From positions 14,563,802-14,627,801 of the forward strand of contig NC_087064.1 in assembly GCF_963678635.1 (NCBI RefSeq): a stretch of DNA of 64,000 nt, given 5' to 3'. Shown here piece by piece: positions 23,619-34,470 of the stretch (position 1 is its first letter; every line of letters begins with the position of its first letter). This stretch comes from Symsagittifera roscoffensis. Taxonomy: Eukaryota > Xenacoelomorpha > Acoela > Convolutidae. Made by a program: the position numbers and the translations under genes. The notes under the pieces are model-generated. The model saw only the letters and a program-made list of their open reading frames with translations. It was not told the DNA's origin and made no database searches.

Positions 23619-24107
23619 TTCCTCTAGGCAGGAAAAAATTTTAATTTAAATTTAATAAGTACGATATACGAAATAACTGAGTCTGAGTCCTTTCTCCCCC
23701 TTCAAGGACGAGGAAAAGAATTTAAAGCACCGCTAAATAAGAAACTGAAATTAACTAAAGCGCCACTATAGTGCTAAGTACTGCACCGATGGAATGAAGA
23801 TATGGTTATCCGGTATCCGACGGAAAAGATGTAAGAAAATTAAAGAAATTAAAATACGACAAAAATATCACCGCGATTTAACGACAGCAAGGTATTACAT
23901 CGCGTAAGATAAATGTAATGTCCGATAAGGATTTTATGACAGCAGGGTGTGGTGGGTCAAATTATGGATAATTACCACGAAGGAATTGATTAGTTACGAA
24001 AATTAGTGTACACAAAATCTTCCAATTCAATTGTAAGAAATATAGCTTAGCGCCGGTGTGTGAAAATGGGATGTACTCGAGAAAAAGGTTGGTATTATGC
24101 TTGTTGA

Positions 24108-24896
24108 TTACAAAGTTCTGTACTCGTTTAAAAAGTTTTCTAGTTCGGCGTTAAAGAGTTCACTATCAAGTTCGGAATGATCTTCGAAATTTTCCACTTC
24201 CATCCTTAGTGATTCATTGGTTGATGGGGTGGATGTCTGGTCTGGAGATTGCGAATTTGAGTCCAATAAAATTAACTCCGCCGGAGCCGTGTTGTTGTCT
24301 GTCTCGTGAGTAATGATATCGTCGATTTCTATCACGATGGGATCAGCTGCTGAACCAGAGGCCTTTTGTGATTTGCCTACGGCATCTATAAAATATATTT
24401 GACCGTAAAATTTTGGTGGGCCAACATTTCTACTAGAACGGCGGATTGTGGGGAGAACTATACCAGGTACGTTAGTAGGGTTGAGAGGTGGAGTGCACTC
24501 GTCCGCTGAATCAATTATCTCGTACACCGGGAAATCTGTAATTGAGCCCAAATCCGTTGGATTATGTTCATCCTGTAGGTCCCGTGGTTTGATGGTGGAT
24601 TCTTCCTCTCCCTGGGTTGTAGTTTTCTGTTCTAGTGCGCTAAGAGTTCGATTAGCGGGAATAATGCTTATTGGGCACTCGTGAGTCTGATCCTCGAATT
24701 GAACTCTATTTAGGTCCGTATCGTCTTCTAAAATATCAGATTTTATTTCAGTATTGGTTACGCCGGAATTAGGGTCGATTCCATTTGGGAAATGAGTTGT
24801 GTTTAAGTCTGAAATAAAGCGCTCTCTGGCTACATCCCTACAAGGAAAACCGCCCGCTATCCATTCCCATTCGCTAGTATGCAAAATATGATGCAA
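24108..24896 (-). pseudogene. Remnant ORF, C-terminal tail of LTR retrotransposon polyprotein (copy A)
   Basis: 262 open codons on the minus strand with no ATG. The frame opens after a TGA inside the 24-bp LTR fragment and enters retrotransposon coding sequence at about codon 7. The translation has WEWIAGGFPC near the start, a long acidic Thr/Asp-rich stretch, then RRSSRNVGPPKFYG near residue 150 and an acidic tail. An R-R-S-R...PP..YG signature is typical of the tail behind the integrase in Ty3/gypsy-like polyproteins and of the integrase-RT linker of copia-like ones. Being last before the LTR favours the former. No protease, RT or integrase core remains. The frame is open in both tandem copies, but these are too recent to show selection. 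Confidence 0.65.
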
Positions 24897-24980
24897 TCAC
24901 AACAGCATAGTTGGTTCTCTTCAGTGGGGGAACAATTTTTGCGACGCCAATAAACAGTTGATGCTCAAAGAGTTAGAATA

Positions 24981-25166
24981 GTGGATGATGCTTGTGAGAA
25001 AAAAATTTCTGCCCAAATAACGGCAGAGCGAAAGGTAGAGAATTATCCAGAGCGAGGGAGAATTGCTTCAGCTATCGAGGAAAATAATTTTATTAGAGAA
25101 GCCAGTAATGTTCAATTTTGTATTACGGAAGCAATTAAATATGCATGTCAGGGATCGATTGCCTAG
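24981..25166 (+). pseudogene. Decayed plus-strand frame of unknown origin (copy A)
   Basis: 61 open codons (DACEKKISAQITAERK... to CQGSIA). The same frame continues upstream through one stop towards 24905 and downstream through two adjacent stops for another ~24 codons (INALYSGQVTGASVV). That suggests an old coding sequence with accumulated stops. Composition is charged and helical. I recognise no family. Positions 25065-25099 inside it are the template of the filler at 25813-25847. The copy B counterpart is 29521-29706. Confidence 0.3.
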
Positions 25167-25812
25167 TGAATTAATGCATTGTATTCCGGTCAAGTTACAG
25201 GCGCTTCTGTAGTTAGTCAACTGTTTGAGTCGAACTAGTCATCAGAGACGTTGCGATTGCATGGAAGAGGGACAGTCGACGAACACGAAAAAGGCACAGA
25301 ACAGAATTGAAGATTTAGTAACTCACCACCAAACTAATCCTTTCAGGATTGTGAGTTGTGATGTGTCTTGGACGCCCCGCCCATCTCAAAACCAAAGGGA
25401 TGATTCGCGGCATAGAGTGAGTGAAAAGCTAAGAAAAGAGAACCCCCGAAACTTACAGTTTCTAATCATTTTGTTTCGGTGAAGCATTTTCTGTAATGGA
25501 TTTTTCGATGTTATTTTCAGCCTTATGATTTTCTGATTAAGAAGCGGGTGATAAACTAATTGCTGTTGCCTCTAACTGACTCTAAAATAACAGAGAAACC
25601 GCATGTAGCTAACAATATTCCCACCTCCTTTCTTACGCAGTTTCATTAAAAATAAATTCATTTCAATTTTTATAAAGCACGCGTTTTAGATATCACATAC
25701 TGAATGTGAACCAAAGCTAGTTTATGACTAGCCGCTAAAAACTTTTGGGTCATTTTACTTAATCCGCTGAAATTCGCAAAATCAACATACGAAAACATAA
25801 CAGAAAAAAGTC

Positions 25813-25847
25813 GCTTCAGCTATCGAGGAAAATAATTTTATTAGAGA
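25813..25847. other. Duplication junction with 35-bp templated filler
   Basis: Between the end of copy A (AGAAAAAAGTCG) and the start of copy B lies a 35-bp stretch identical to 25065-25099. Copy B ends with the same AGAAAAAAGTCG but continues into unique sequence (AATCTGATTGG), so the 35 bp are an insertion at the breakpoint copied from about 750 bp upstream. The last GAGA overlaps the start of copy B as microhomology. Confidence 0.92.
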
Positions 25848-27308
25848 CTTTTGGGTGGTATGTGGTCAATTACTTCAAGGGGACGGGCAAATGGCCATGC
25901 GCATACTCCTCCCCCTAAATCCACCACTGCATTGAGCTTTGCAGTATTTAAAATAATACTTGGAACTTCTACTTTGACAAACACATCTAAAATGATAACA
26001 AAGTTTATTATGCACAAAGAGCGTGAGGCAAAAGCTTATTCTCTTCAGAAGTTTTTCATTAATTAGAAATTTTAAAATTAGCTAAGTAGCGCGTGGATGC
26101 ATCCCTGTGTTAACAGAAGAAAGTCTCTCCTCTTTTCAAAGGCCCTTGACATGGGCTCGGTAATACAAATAAATTGCATGTATCCAATTCCTGGTCGTCC
26201 CGATTTTGCTAAATATGTACACTGACGAATTCCGCCAAAATGTGCAACTCGGACTTGAATGTTCCGCAATTCAAAAACGAGAACGGGGGGAATAAACTAT
26301 GAGCGGGATAGCTACTTGCGTTTTTACTCCCAGTATTTTTCATGCAGCTTACGCAGCCCGAAAAACTGCTTAAAATGGGCCAGTGCAGTCAGTTTTGGGC
26401 CCTAAAATGGTTAGCAGGCAGTAAAATGGACCGGCGCAGTGAGTTGGATAGCTGATAGTGTAGTTATTCTCAGTAGGAATGGGAACTGTTTTATCAACCC
26501 CCAAAACATTCAGCGGATGTCAGTGCTCGTAAGGTTCATGGGGCCGGCGCTCAGAAAAACTGTTTTTTTTATGTTCGCGTTGTTTTTTGCAATCATCGTA
26601 ACTGTTATACATCCTTTTGCGTCCTTCGCGTAGAGACTCTGCTTATTTCAGGCGGACCTTGTTCTTAAGTCGGTGGTAACGTCCTGTGGTCCAAGTTGTT
26701 TTTCCTGAAAAAGCATGAAATGGGTTTAACCATGCATGTGATCATTCAGAATATTATTCTCCTCCCCGTATATGGGAACCAAGAATCCATTGGTATCAAA
26801 AAGTCCAAAAACATAAGAAACCCATTGGAAAGAGATGTATACTCGAGATAAGTTGACAAGAGCATGCAAAAACCCGGACCCCTTGAAACTCCCTGAGTCA
26901 GGTGCGAACGGTTAACGGTTTCCGGAAGTGCAAATCTCCTTATTAGAATTCAGTAACTAGCGGTGGAATCAACACCAAAGTTTATTAAGTTGAAAACTTT
27001 GCTCAGTTAGGCTAAATTTCAAGACCCTTGGACCCCTAATTCCGATTTCATACCATAAGTGAACAGTCCCCCAGTTTTCCATGTGGCCATTTTTAGCACC
27101 CTATTAACACAGGGAGCCAAAACAATGAGATATGATATGGCGGTAGTAAGGTACAATGTGTGTTATAATTTGAACCAGAGCCAGCCGCTGAAGCAGCTGT
27201 TGCTCTTGGCATTTTGAACTATTCACGCTACGGGAATGAGATAGCTTACGACCATGTGTCGAAGGTAACAAATTACACTTTAGGACTAGTAGCGCCGAAT
27301 TAGCTTTT

Positions 27309-27855
27309 TTGTTCCGACTTTCGATACGAAAGTAACGGAATATTTGTGCTCGGGGTGGGTTTTTTTTTCTTCAGACAAATTTCGACTTTTTAACTAGCCA
27401 TTTTTGACGGAATTTTTTTTATATCATTTAAAAGGTATTGTTGTCCTGAGCTTAAATTTGAAAAGATATTTCATCTGTGATCATTTTTCGTAAAGCTATG
27501 AGGGTTTAAAGATTGCCATTTTGGCCATTTTGACCAATTTGGGACAATTAACGCGCGATATATTTCGCTCTATTAACGCGTAAGCGAAGATTTAATCCGT
27601 CTTAGAAATCGTTCCAAATTGGTTGAACGAAACTTATTTGCCATAATTGATTTGTTACAAGGAACGAAATCTATACTTTTGTAATTTATATGGCGTGTGG
27701 GGGAGGGGAATGTTTTTCATAAAAAATTTCAAATTTAGAAAAAAGTTTTTCATTTTATTTTATTTCATTAAATTTTTTAATGTTATTACTGCTCCATAAA
27801 ACTTAAAAGGCAGTCGGAACATTGAGGGCTTCGCCCTGACACGAGCAGTTTTGTT
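27309..27855 (+). mobile_element. Helentron-like element, full length (copy B)
   Basis: Duplicate of 22770-23315 in the second tandem copy, with a handful of substitutions (for example CTCGGGG for CCCGGGG and a T in the terminal CAGTTTTGTT). Confidence 0.8.
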
Positions 27856-27943
27856 AAAAATTAAAATTCAAACAGACAAACAATTTAAAAGATAACAAAC
27901 AGCTTGCCCTTGGGCAGATCAATCATTAATATGCTAGAGCATA

Positions 27944-29444
27944 TGATAAAATGTTACTTTGTTGTAGCTAATTCTAATTTAAAACTATTAAAAAGAATAA
28001 GAATTAAGATGAATTAGTCGGTAAGTTAAAACATTAAAACAATGAGAGATCATTCTCTCCGCCGGAGAGAATGGCCAATGAAGGTCATAGAGGAGTGACC
28101 TGTTAATTAAAACTAAATACGTTTTGCAATAAAGGCAAAATATGATGCAATCACAACATTCCTCTAGGCAGGAAAAAATTTTAATTTAAACTTAATAAGT
28201 ACGATATACGAAATAACTGAGTCTGAGTCCTTTCTCCCCCTTCAAGGACGAGGAAAAGAATTTAAAGCACCGCTAAATAAGAAACTGAAATTAACTAAAG
28301 CGCCACTATAGTGCTAAGTACTGCACCGATGGAATGAAGATATGGTTATCCGGTATCCGACGGAAAAGATGTAAGAAAATTAAAGAAATTAAAATACGAC
28401 AAAAATATCACCGCGATTTAACGACAGCAAGGTATTACATCGCGTAAGATAAATGTAATGTCCGATAAGGATTTTATGACAGCAGGGTGTGGTGGGTCAA
28501 ATTATGGATAATTACCACGAAGGAATTGATTAGTTACGAAAATTAGTGTACACAAAATCTTCCAATTCAATTGTAAGAAATATAGCTTAGCGCCGGTGTG
28601 TGAAAATGGGATGTACTCGAGAAAAAGGTTGGTATTATGCTTGTTGATTACAAATTTCTGTACTCGTTTAAAAAGTTTTCTAGTTCGGCGTTAAAGAGTT
28701 CACTATCAAGTTCGGAATGATCTTCGAAATTTTCCACTTCCATCCTTAGTGATTCATTGGTTGATGGGGTGGATGTCTGGTCTGGAGATTGCGAATTTGA
28801 GTCCAATAAAATTAACTCCGCCGGAGCCGTGTTGTTGTCTGTCTCGTGAGTAATGATATCGTCGATTTCTATCACGATGGGATCAGCTGCTGAACCAGAG
28901 GCCTTTTGTGATTTGCCTACGGCATCTATAAAATATATTTGACCGTAAAATTTTGGTGGGCCAACATTTCTACTAGAACGGCGGATTGTGGGGAGAACTA
29001 TACCAGGTACGTTAGTAGGGTTGAGAGGTGGAGTGCACTCGTCCGCTGAATCAATTATCTCGTACACCGGGAAATCTGTAATTGAGCCCAAATCCGTTGG
29101 ATTATGTTCATCCTGTAGGTCCCGTGGTTTGATGGTGGATTCTTCCTCTCCCTGGGTTGTAGTTTTCTGTTCTAGTGCGCTAAGAGTTCGATTAGCGGGA
29201 ATAATGCTTATTGGGCACTCGTGAGTCTGATCCTCGAATTGAACTCTATTTAGGTCCGTATCGTCTTCTAAAATATCAGATTTTATTTCAGTATTGGTTA
29301 CGCCGGAATTAGGGTCGATTCCATTTGGGAAATGAGTTGTGTTTAAGTCTGAAATAAAGCGCTCTCTGGCTACATCCCTACAAGGAAAACCGCCCGCTAT
29401 CCATTCCCATTCGCTAGTATGCAAAATATGATGCAATCACAACA
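27944..29444 (-). mobile_element. Internally deleted LTR retrotransposon (copy B)
   Basis: Duplicate of 23404-24904. LTR at 27944-28158, LTR-start fragment at 29421-29444, same GCATA target duplication on both sides. It arose by segmental duplication, not by independent insertion. Confidence 0.85.
28648..29436 (-). pseudogene. Remnant ORF, LTR retrotransposon tail (copy B)
   Basis: Second copy of the 262-codon frame at 24108-24896. It differs by one residue next to the C-terminus (Asn for Thr). Same features and caveats apply: no ATG, opening in the LTR fragment, RRSSRNVGPPKFYG signature, no catalytic domain. Confidence 0.65.
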
Positions 29445-30458
29445 GCATAGTTGGTTCTCTTCAGTGGGGGAACAATTTTTGCGACGCCAATAAACAGTTG
29501 ATGCTCAAAGAGTTAGAATAGTGGATGATGCTTGTGAGAAAAAAATTTCTGCCCAAATAACGGCAGAGCGAAAGGTAGAGAATTATCCAGAGCGAGGGAG
29601 AATTGCTTCAGCTATCGAGGAAAATAATTTTATTAGAGAAGCCAGTAATGTTCAATTTTGTATTACGGAAGCAATTAAATATGCATGTCAGGGATCGATT
29701 GCCTAGTGAATTAATGCATTGTATTCCGGTCAAGTTACAGGCGCTTCTGTAGTTAGTCAACTGTTTGAGTCGAACTAGTCATCAGAGACGTTGCGATTGC
29801 ATGGAAGAGGGACAGTCGACGAACACGAAAAAGGCACAGAACAGAATTGAAGATTTAGTAACTCACCACCAAACTAATCCTTTCAGGATTGTGAGTTGTG
29901 ATGTGTCTTGGACGCCCCGCCCATCTCAAAACCAAAGGGATGATTCGCGGCATAGAGTGGGTGAAAAGCTAAGAAAAGAGAACCCCCGAAACTTACAATT
30001 TCTAATCATTTTGTTTCGGTGAAGCATTTTCTCTAATGGATTTTTCAATGTTATTTTCAGCCTTATGATTTTCTGATTAAGAGGCGGGTGATAAACTAAT
30101 TGCTGCTGCCGCAAACTGACACTAAAAATACAGAGAAACCGCAGGTAGTTAGCAATATTCCCACCTCCTGTCTTATGCAGTTTCATTAAAAATAAATTCA
30201 TTTCAATTTTTATAAAGCACGCGTTTTAGATATCACATACTGAATGTGAACCAAAGCTAGTTTATGACTAGCCGCTAAAAATTCTTGGGTCATTTTACTT
30301 ATTCCGCTGAAATTCGCAAAATCAACATACGAAAACATAACAGAAAAAAGTCGAATCTGATTGGTTGAAATTGAACTTTGAACAACGCATTCAAAACATA
30401 GCAGTGGGTGCGAAATACGTAAAAAGACCCAAAATATTCTGTTCTAATTGTGGTCGAT

Positions 30459-30893
30459 TCAGTCCAGAGCAGGAGAGTATGGTATCTCGTGAAGGGTGGT
30501 CAACATCAAAGAAGCAGTGCCGCTGACCAAAAAATGCCACGCAGTATGCAGCATAGCGTGAACTAACAATGCCCCGTCACTTTGCTTCTCAGTGCCCCCC
30601 GGGTCTTTGTCTTGAGGGGGGAAAAGAAGCATTAATAGGTAGAGTGCCCCACTCATAGTGAAAAGGAGCGCTAAAGTGCTAGTGTCGGCCGTGAACCAAC
30701 CCATACCCCAGCCATCGTCGTTATCTTTCGATCCAGACCCGTCTTCCTTCGCTGAGGCATCGCTTTTCTCCTCCTCGTTTCCCGTGTTTTTGTGTCCCTT
30801 TCCCCTATTTGGGGGCCGGGATGGTTTGCTGTCTTCGTCTTCATCGGTCTCAGCTATGTCGCCTTCAAATTTACGGAACAGTTTCTTGCTCAA
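30459..30893 (-). CDS. TMEM8/PGAP6-like membrane protein, last exon
   Basis: Terminal coding exon on the minus strand. The acceptor ends TGTTTTAG just upstream (30894-30895), and the exon starts in phase 0 (SKKLFRKFEG) with a TGA stop at 30459-30461. It encodes a long acidic, low-complexity loop (about residues 15-65, rich in Glu, Asp, Lys, Ser, Gly) and then two hydrophobic helices: TSTLALLFTMSGALYLLMLL and one starting with HTAWHFLVSGTASL. The H-x3-H of HTAWH fits the last-helix HxxWH element of TMEM8-type CREST proteins, a family of metal-dependent membrane hydrolases. PGAP6 cleaves GPI anchors at the cell surface. The acidic loop before helix 6 is longer than I expect for this family. Confidence 0.55.
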   Translation of the reverse strand: MSKKLFRKFEGDIAETDEDEDSKPSRPPNRGKGHKNTGNEEEKSDASAKEDGSGSKDNDDGWGMGWFTADTSTLALLFTMSGALYLLMLLFPPQDKDPGGTEKQSDGALLVHAMLHTAWHFLVSGTASLMLTTLHEIPYSPALD

Positions 30894-31129
30894 CTAAAAC
30901 AGTAATTTAAATTAGGGTTTTTTGAGCAAAATAACTTTTCGCTGCTCTCATTCATGTAAGTTATCATTTTGGCAAAAGGACATTGCTGAGCAGAAGTGCG
31001 AAACTAATTTTTCAATCAATTGCCCATTTTATGTTTTAAGCTCTTCGGAGTAGTGTAAAAAGCGTTTGGGACAAAATAAAATCACCAACGTATTTTGCTA
31101 AATCGCCAACGAGTTTGAATGAAACTGAC

Positions 31130-31248
31130 CCATTTCTCGAAGGCGGTTGCTTTGGCGATGACGAACACTAGGGCGTCCAAAATTACCTCTGACCCGATGC
31201 TTCTCTGCAACACCAGAGCTTGATAGGCCAGAATCAGAAGAGTAACCT
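31130..31248 (-). CDS. TMEM8/PGAP6-like membrane protein, internal exon
   Basis: 119-base exon between an acceptor ending GTTTTAG (31249-31250) and a donor GTCAGT (31124-31129). It starts with two bases that complete the codon left by the upstream exon at 32340 and ends in phase 0, matching the start of the exon at 30893. The 39 codons give two hydrophobic segments, VTLLILAYQALVLQ and VILDALVFVIAKATAF, read as helices 4 and 5 of a seven-helix protein. Phase agreement on both sides is the main support. The family call rests on the neighbouring exons. Confidence 0.55.
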
Positions 31249-31663
31249 CTAAAACCTTAAGAAATTATAGAGAACCTGGAAAAATTCGACAAAAGTAGAA
31301 AAATTTGGTCAGCACTTCATGTTGGTTGAAGAAAATTTCATTTTTTAGTTTTGAGTGACAAAATTTGTAAGATCTTCTCATGAAAACCATTGCTATTTTA
31401 TTTTCATATATTAAGTATTTTTGAGTGTTTCATCTATCTAATGCTCAATTCCATTGTGAGCAAACAGCAGTGCAATGCATAAGAGTAAAATCTTCATAAT
31501 TGAAAAACAAAAGAGCCATTCAAAATTCAAAAGGAAATTTTCTCGGCCAAAACGGAACGCCGAACATGCCATCATTTGGTTCATGTGAGCAAAGCGATCT
31601 CTGAATCTCTTGATATGACTGCAATCCGAACATCTTGGTAAAACTCTAGAATAAGGTTATAGT

Positions 31664-32091
31664 CAGGGGCGGATCTAAGATTTTCTCGAGGGGGGGGGCG
31701 GATTTTCAAAAAATTTTCGAAAATTTTGACGATCTTTTTTTTAGGTCGACCAAATTCATTTTCCGAGCTCTCCTAAAGCAGTAAAAAAAACGCTGTTTTG
31801 GCTAAATTTTCTGCGCCGCAGGCAAATTTTTAAAAAACAGGTCAAAAAAGCCGTTTTTAGGTACTTTTTGAAAAATTTTGACAAAAAAATTGCGCTTTTT
31901 TTGGCGCGCGCTCCCCCTCAAAGTTAGTATATATTGGCGCCTAAGGCGCCTTTAGAAAATTTTTAGGGCCGGCCGGCCAAAAATTGATTTCTTAAAAAGT
32001 ACCAAAGGGGGGACCCTTTAGGTCGGCAGGGAGTAGAATCCCTGAGGAGGGGGCGTCAGCTCTCCCCCCCCCCCCCCTAAATCCGCCCCTG
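31664..32091 (+). mobile_element. hAT-type MITE with perfect 8-bp target duplication
   Basis: 428 bp starting CAGGGGCGGATCTAAG and ending in the inverse (AAATCCGCCCCTG), flanked by GTTATAGT on both sides (31656-31663 and 32092-32099). An 8-bp target duplication with CAG...CTG-type termini is the hAT signature. Poly-G and poly-C runs lie just inside the two termini. No ORF, so it depends on a transposase encoded elsewhere. It sits in an intron of the TMEM8-like gene. Confidence 0.92.
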
Positions 32092-32339
32092 GTTATAGTG
32101 GATGTAAAATTGTATTGATTCAGTCAAAAAAAATAACGCATAAATCAACTTCCACCAATAATGTTCTAGAACTGCAAAATCCACAAATTATGTGGTAGCA
32201 TTTTGGTTTCCACCAATCAGATACAAAAAGTTTGATTTCCAACCATCAAGTTCTAGCGTTTAGGTTATCGCACATCATTTTCTATAACATCGATTTCCGC
32301 CAACTAGGTTCGAGCATAAGGATATGCAACCAGGCTGAC

Positions 32340-32496
32340 CTGCGAGTACTAGTGGTGCCCTATGGTAGATGGATATGCCACAGTAGAGATAGGTGGCATC
32401 CAGTACCAGTAGATAACCCAGTGCCCTGGCCCAGGCGGCACAGGAGTCAGTCTCCACCAGACACCAGTCCAGACTTAGCTCACACGCATCACTCAT
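32340..32496 (-). CDS. TMEM8/PGAP6-like membrane protein, internal exon
   Basis: 157-base exon, visibly richer in GC than its surroundings, with an acceptor ending GAGACAG (32497-32498) and a donor GTCAGC (32334-32339). It begins in phase 0 and leaves one base for the next exon. Residues SDACELSLDWCLVET then a hydrophobic helix (ALGYLLVLDATYLYCGISI). In TMEM8 proteins the corresponding place reads roughly FYHACD followed by a short Cys-containing loop and helix 3. Here Asp stands where the metal-binding His is expected, and the Asp of the next helix is not at its usual spacing. Activity may therefore differ or be lost, if the alignment is right. Confidence 0.55.
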
Positions 32497-32499
32497 CTG

Positions 32500-33299
32500 T
32501 CTCAGAGAAAACATACCTTATAAGGCAGACTGTAAAGTGAACATTAGTCAAGTTTTCTCACCCCTTCGAGTATAGTTTCATAAAGTAAGGTACTTTTAAA
32601 ATATTTGATGTATATTTTGATGCAATTTGTTCTTTTGAAATGATTTGGAAAAAATACATTTTCTTATTTCTGTTTTTCTATCTTCCGTCTCAAAAAATGG
32701 ATTTGTTCAACTCATACACCACCCCAATAGTTAGTTTTCAGTATGAATTTGTCTGAAGGTTGTTCAAATAGACATTAGTTCTATGTCAAGAAAATTGATC
32801 AGATCAGTGTTCTACATGTTTGAACAAAATATGAGAAAAAAAATGACTAAGATTTAAACTGAGAGTTTAAAAATTGGTCGAAGTAAAGTAAAAGATTTTA
32901 GAGCAAGCTATTCAAACAAATAAACAGGATAGTGGAATTTTTCAAAATAGCTCAGGTGAATTATCGCTGTTTATTTTTGATTGTTAAAACTCGGCCTTAA
33001 GAACTTCAGCTTAACAAACTAAAATCGTAAGGCTAGCTTTAAAGTATTGACGAGTTTAGGTTTATTATAATATCATTAGTATTATCAACACATGCTTAGT
33101 TTTTTTAAACATATGCCAATTGAAAATGACAATCATCATCGACAAGTTCAACTTTTCATATGGAATCCGGAAAAATCCGGGAACGAAATTCGAAAATAGA
33201 TCACAACAAACTGAAAATTGAAAACGGTTAGGTTGAATTAACTTTTCCGTGCAACCAACTAATTAAATAGATTTAACATAGAATATTACTGTCATTTCA
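32500..33299. other. Intron sequence, nothing recognised
   Basis: AT-rich sequence within the large intron, without transposon ends, splice-bounded frames or clear repeats. Confidence 0.4.
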
Positions 33300-33429
33300 T
33301 TTGGAAACAATACTTAAGCATTCGAACCAGTGATGCTCTAATCCAAGAAGACATCAACCTCAGTGCAGAGGAGCCGGAAAGATTGAACGATATCTGCAGC
33401 CAATACGAAAACCCTAATGATATAAGTTT

Positions 33430-33600
33430 TCTGACTTCATCAACAACGACGTCGCCCTTGTGATTGGAATGGAGAATATCGACATAATTAGTCCCAAGAT
33501 CATCATATTAAAAAGAAATCAAAACGTTCCTCGAGCAGCCCTTACAGTCCCAGGATGCAATACCAAACAACGAAATTGCAAACTTCTCGAGCCATCAACG
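33430..33600 (+). pseudogene. BEL/Pao protease-RT linker remnant
   Basis: The frame VALVIGMENIDIISPK fits the LIGxDN-type end of a BEL/Pao aspartic protease domain. The following Cys- and basic-rich stretch corresponds to the linker before RT. Stops appear soon afterwards. The start of the protease with its catalytic Asp triad was not identified. Confidence 0.6.
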
Positions 33601-33842
33601 AACAGCGACTCTGATACAGATATCAACTGACGACAAACCAATCTCGGATCTTCTCGCTGCGTTCTGGCGAACAGAAACTTACGCCAGATCACCTGAGATA
33701 ACGATGTCATTTGACGAAAGTCACGCTAACACTTCGGAAAATCATTACAATTTACGACAACCGCTACTAACTCGGACTTCTGCAAAAACCAAGTGCGCAT
33801 CTACCAAACATCTACAAAGCAACAATTGCCCGATACCGCCGG

Positions 33843-34470
33843 GTGAAAATACGACTCAAAAAGAATTTGAAAAAATTTGCCCTCTACCAGGATACAATTG
33901 ACAAGAATCTCAGTAAGAACTACATAAGAACCTTAAAGGGAGACAAAATACCCTCAACAGAATGGAACATACCAGAACATGGCGTAATTAATTCAAAAAA
34001 AAGAGGAAAACTTGTCGTTTTTCTAATGCCAAATCCAAATCCAAGTTTAAAGGAGTTTGCAAAATGACACGTTTCTTAATGACCCTGTTTTGCTTTGAAA
34101 CCTACTAGGATTAACTACCCATTTTCGTGAACGAAAGCGCCCTATCACTGCCGACATTGAAGGAATGTACATGCAGTTTTTTATAAGGAGCCCAGAAGAC
34201 AGAAAAATATTTTGTTTCTTCTTGAGAGCCGAAGCACCAGAATATTTCGAGTACACTAGATTCGTTTTTGGAGCTAAACCTTCTCCGTCTTGTTCAATTT
34301 GAACATTAAGAACTTGCGCTGACGAGAACGCTGAAAACTATCCACAAATTCATAAAATTGTACACGAGAAAATTTTGGGCGACTTCTTAGAAGCAACTTG
34401 TGAAAATAATGTAAGACCTTCGACATGTACTACATCAAAGAAGCTCTATCTTGACGAAGTGGATGACTAG
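33843..34470 (+). pseudogene. BEL/Pao reverse transcriptase remnant
   Basis: Copies retrotransposon RNA into DNA in live elements; here decayed. Visible landmarks in order: SKNYIRTLKG with WNIPEHGVIN (33900-33990, the YLPHHxVxxP-type region), GKLVVF, then after frameshifts ADIEGMYMQF (catalytic Asp region, near 34150), EYTRFVFGAKPSPSCSI (34245-34300) and TLRTCADENAENYP. The sequence after ILGDFLEA reads LYLDEVDD near 34450 instead of the YxDD-box context of intact elements. An in-frame TGA splits SCSI from TLRTC. Confidence 0.88.

Larger units (their letters stand above)
23404..24904 (-). mobile_element. Internally deleted LTR retrotransposon (copy A)
   Basis: Read on the minus strand, an LTR of 215 bp (23618-23404) starts TGTTGTGATTGC and ends TTTTATCA. 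A second, 24-bp fragment of the same LTR start is at 24904-24881. The whole is flanked by a perfect 5-bp target duplication (TATGC on the minus strand; GCATA at 23399-23403 and 24905-24909). So nearly all of the 5' LTR and most of the coding region were lost by one internal deletion joining LTR position 24 to the end of the polyprotein. The LTR holds a 10-bp-arm palindrome (ATTCTCTCCG/CGGAGAGAAT, 23512-23532). The 3' LTR is preceded by a purine-rich AGAGGAA. Confidence 0.85.
21283..25812. repeat. Segmental tandem duplication, copy A (~4.5 kb)
   Basis: Near-identical to 25848-30353. It contains an hAT-like right end (21283-21367), an unrecognised stretch (21368-22769), a Helentron-like element, an internally deleted LTR retrotransposon and a decayed plus-strand frame. 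Differences between copies are few: scattered substitutions plus small indels near 21600 and 21735, and a more diverged patch near 25561-25600. Confidence 0.97.
25848..30353. repeat. Segmental tandem duplication, copy B (~4.5 kb)
   Basis: Second copy of the segment at 21283-25812, ending at AGAAAAAAGTCG (30353). All internal elements are kept in the same order and orientation. Confidence 0.97.

Noticed and set aside
24448-24684. 78-codon plus-strand ORF (and 28988-29224)
   Set aside because: Antisense shadow of the LTR retrotransposon frame on the minus strand.
24881-24904. 24-bp direct repeat with 23595-23618 as an ordinary microhomology repeat
   Set aside because: TG/CA ends and the flanking GCATA on both sides explain it better as the remaining tip of the deleted LTR.
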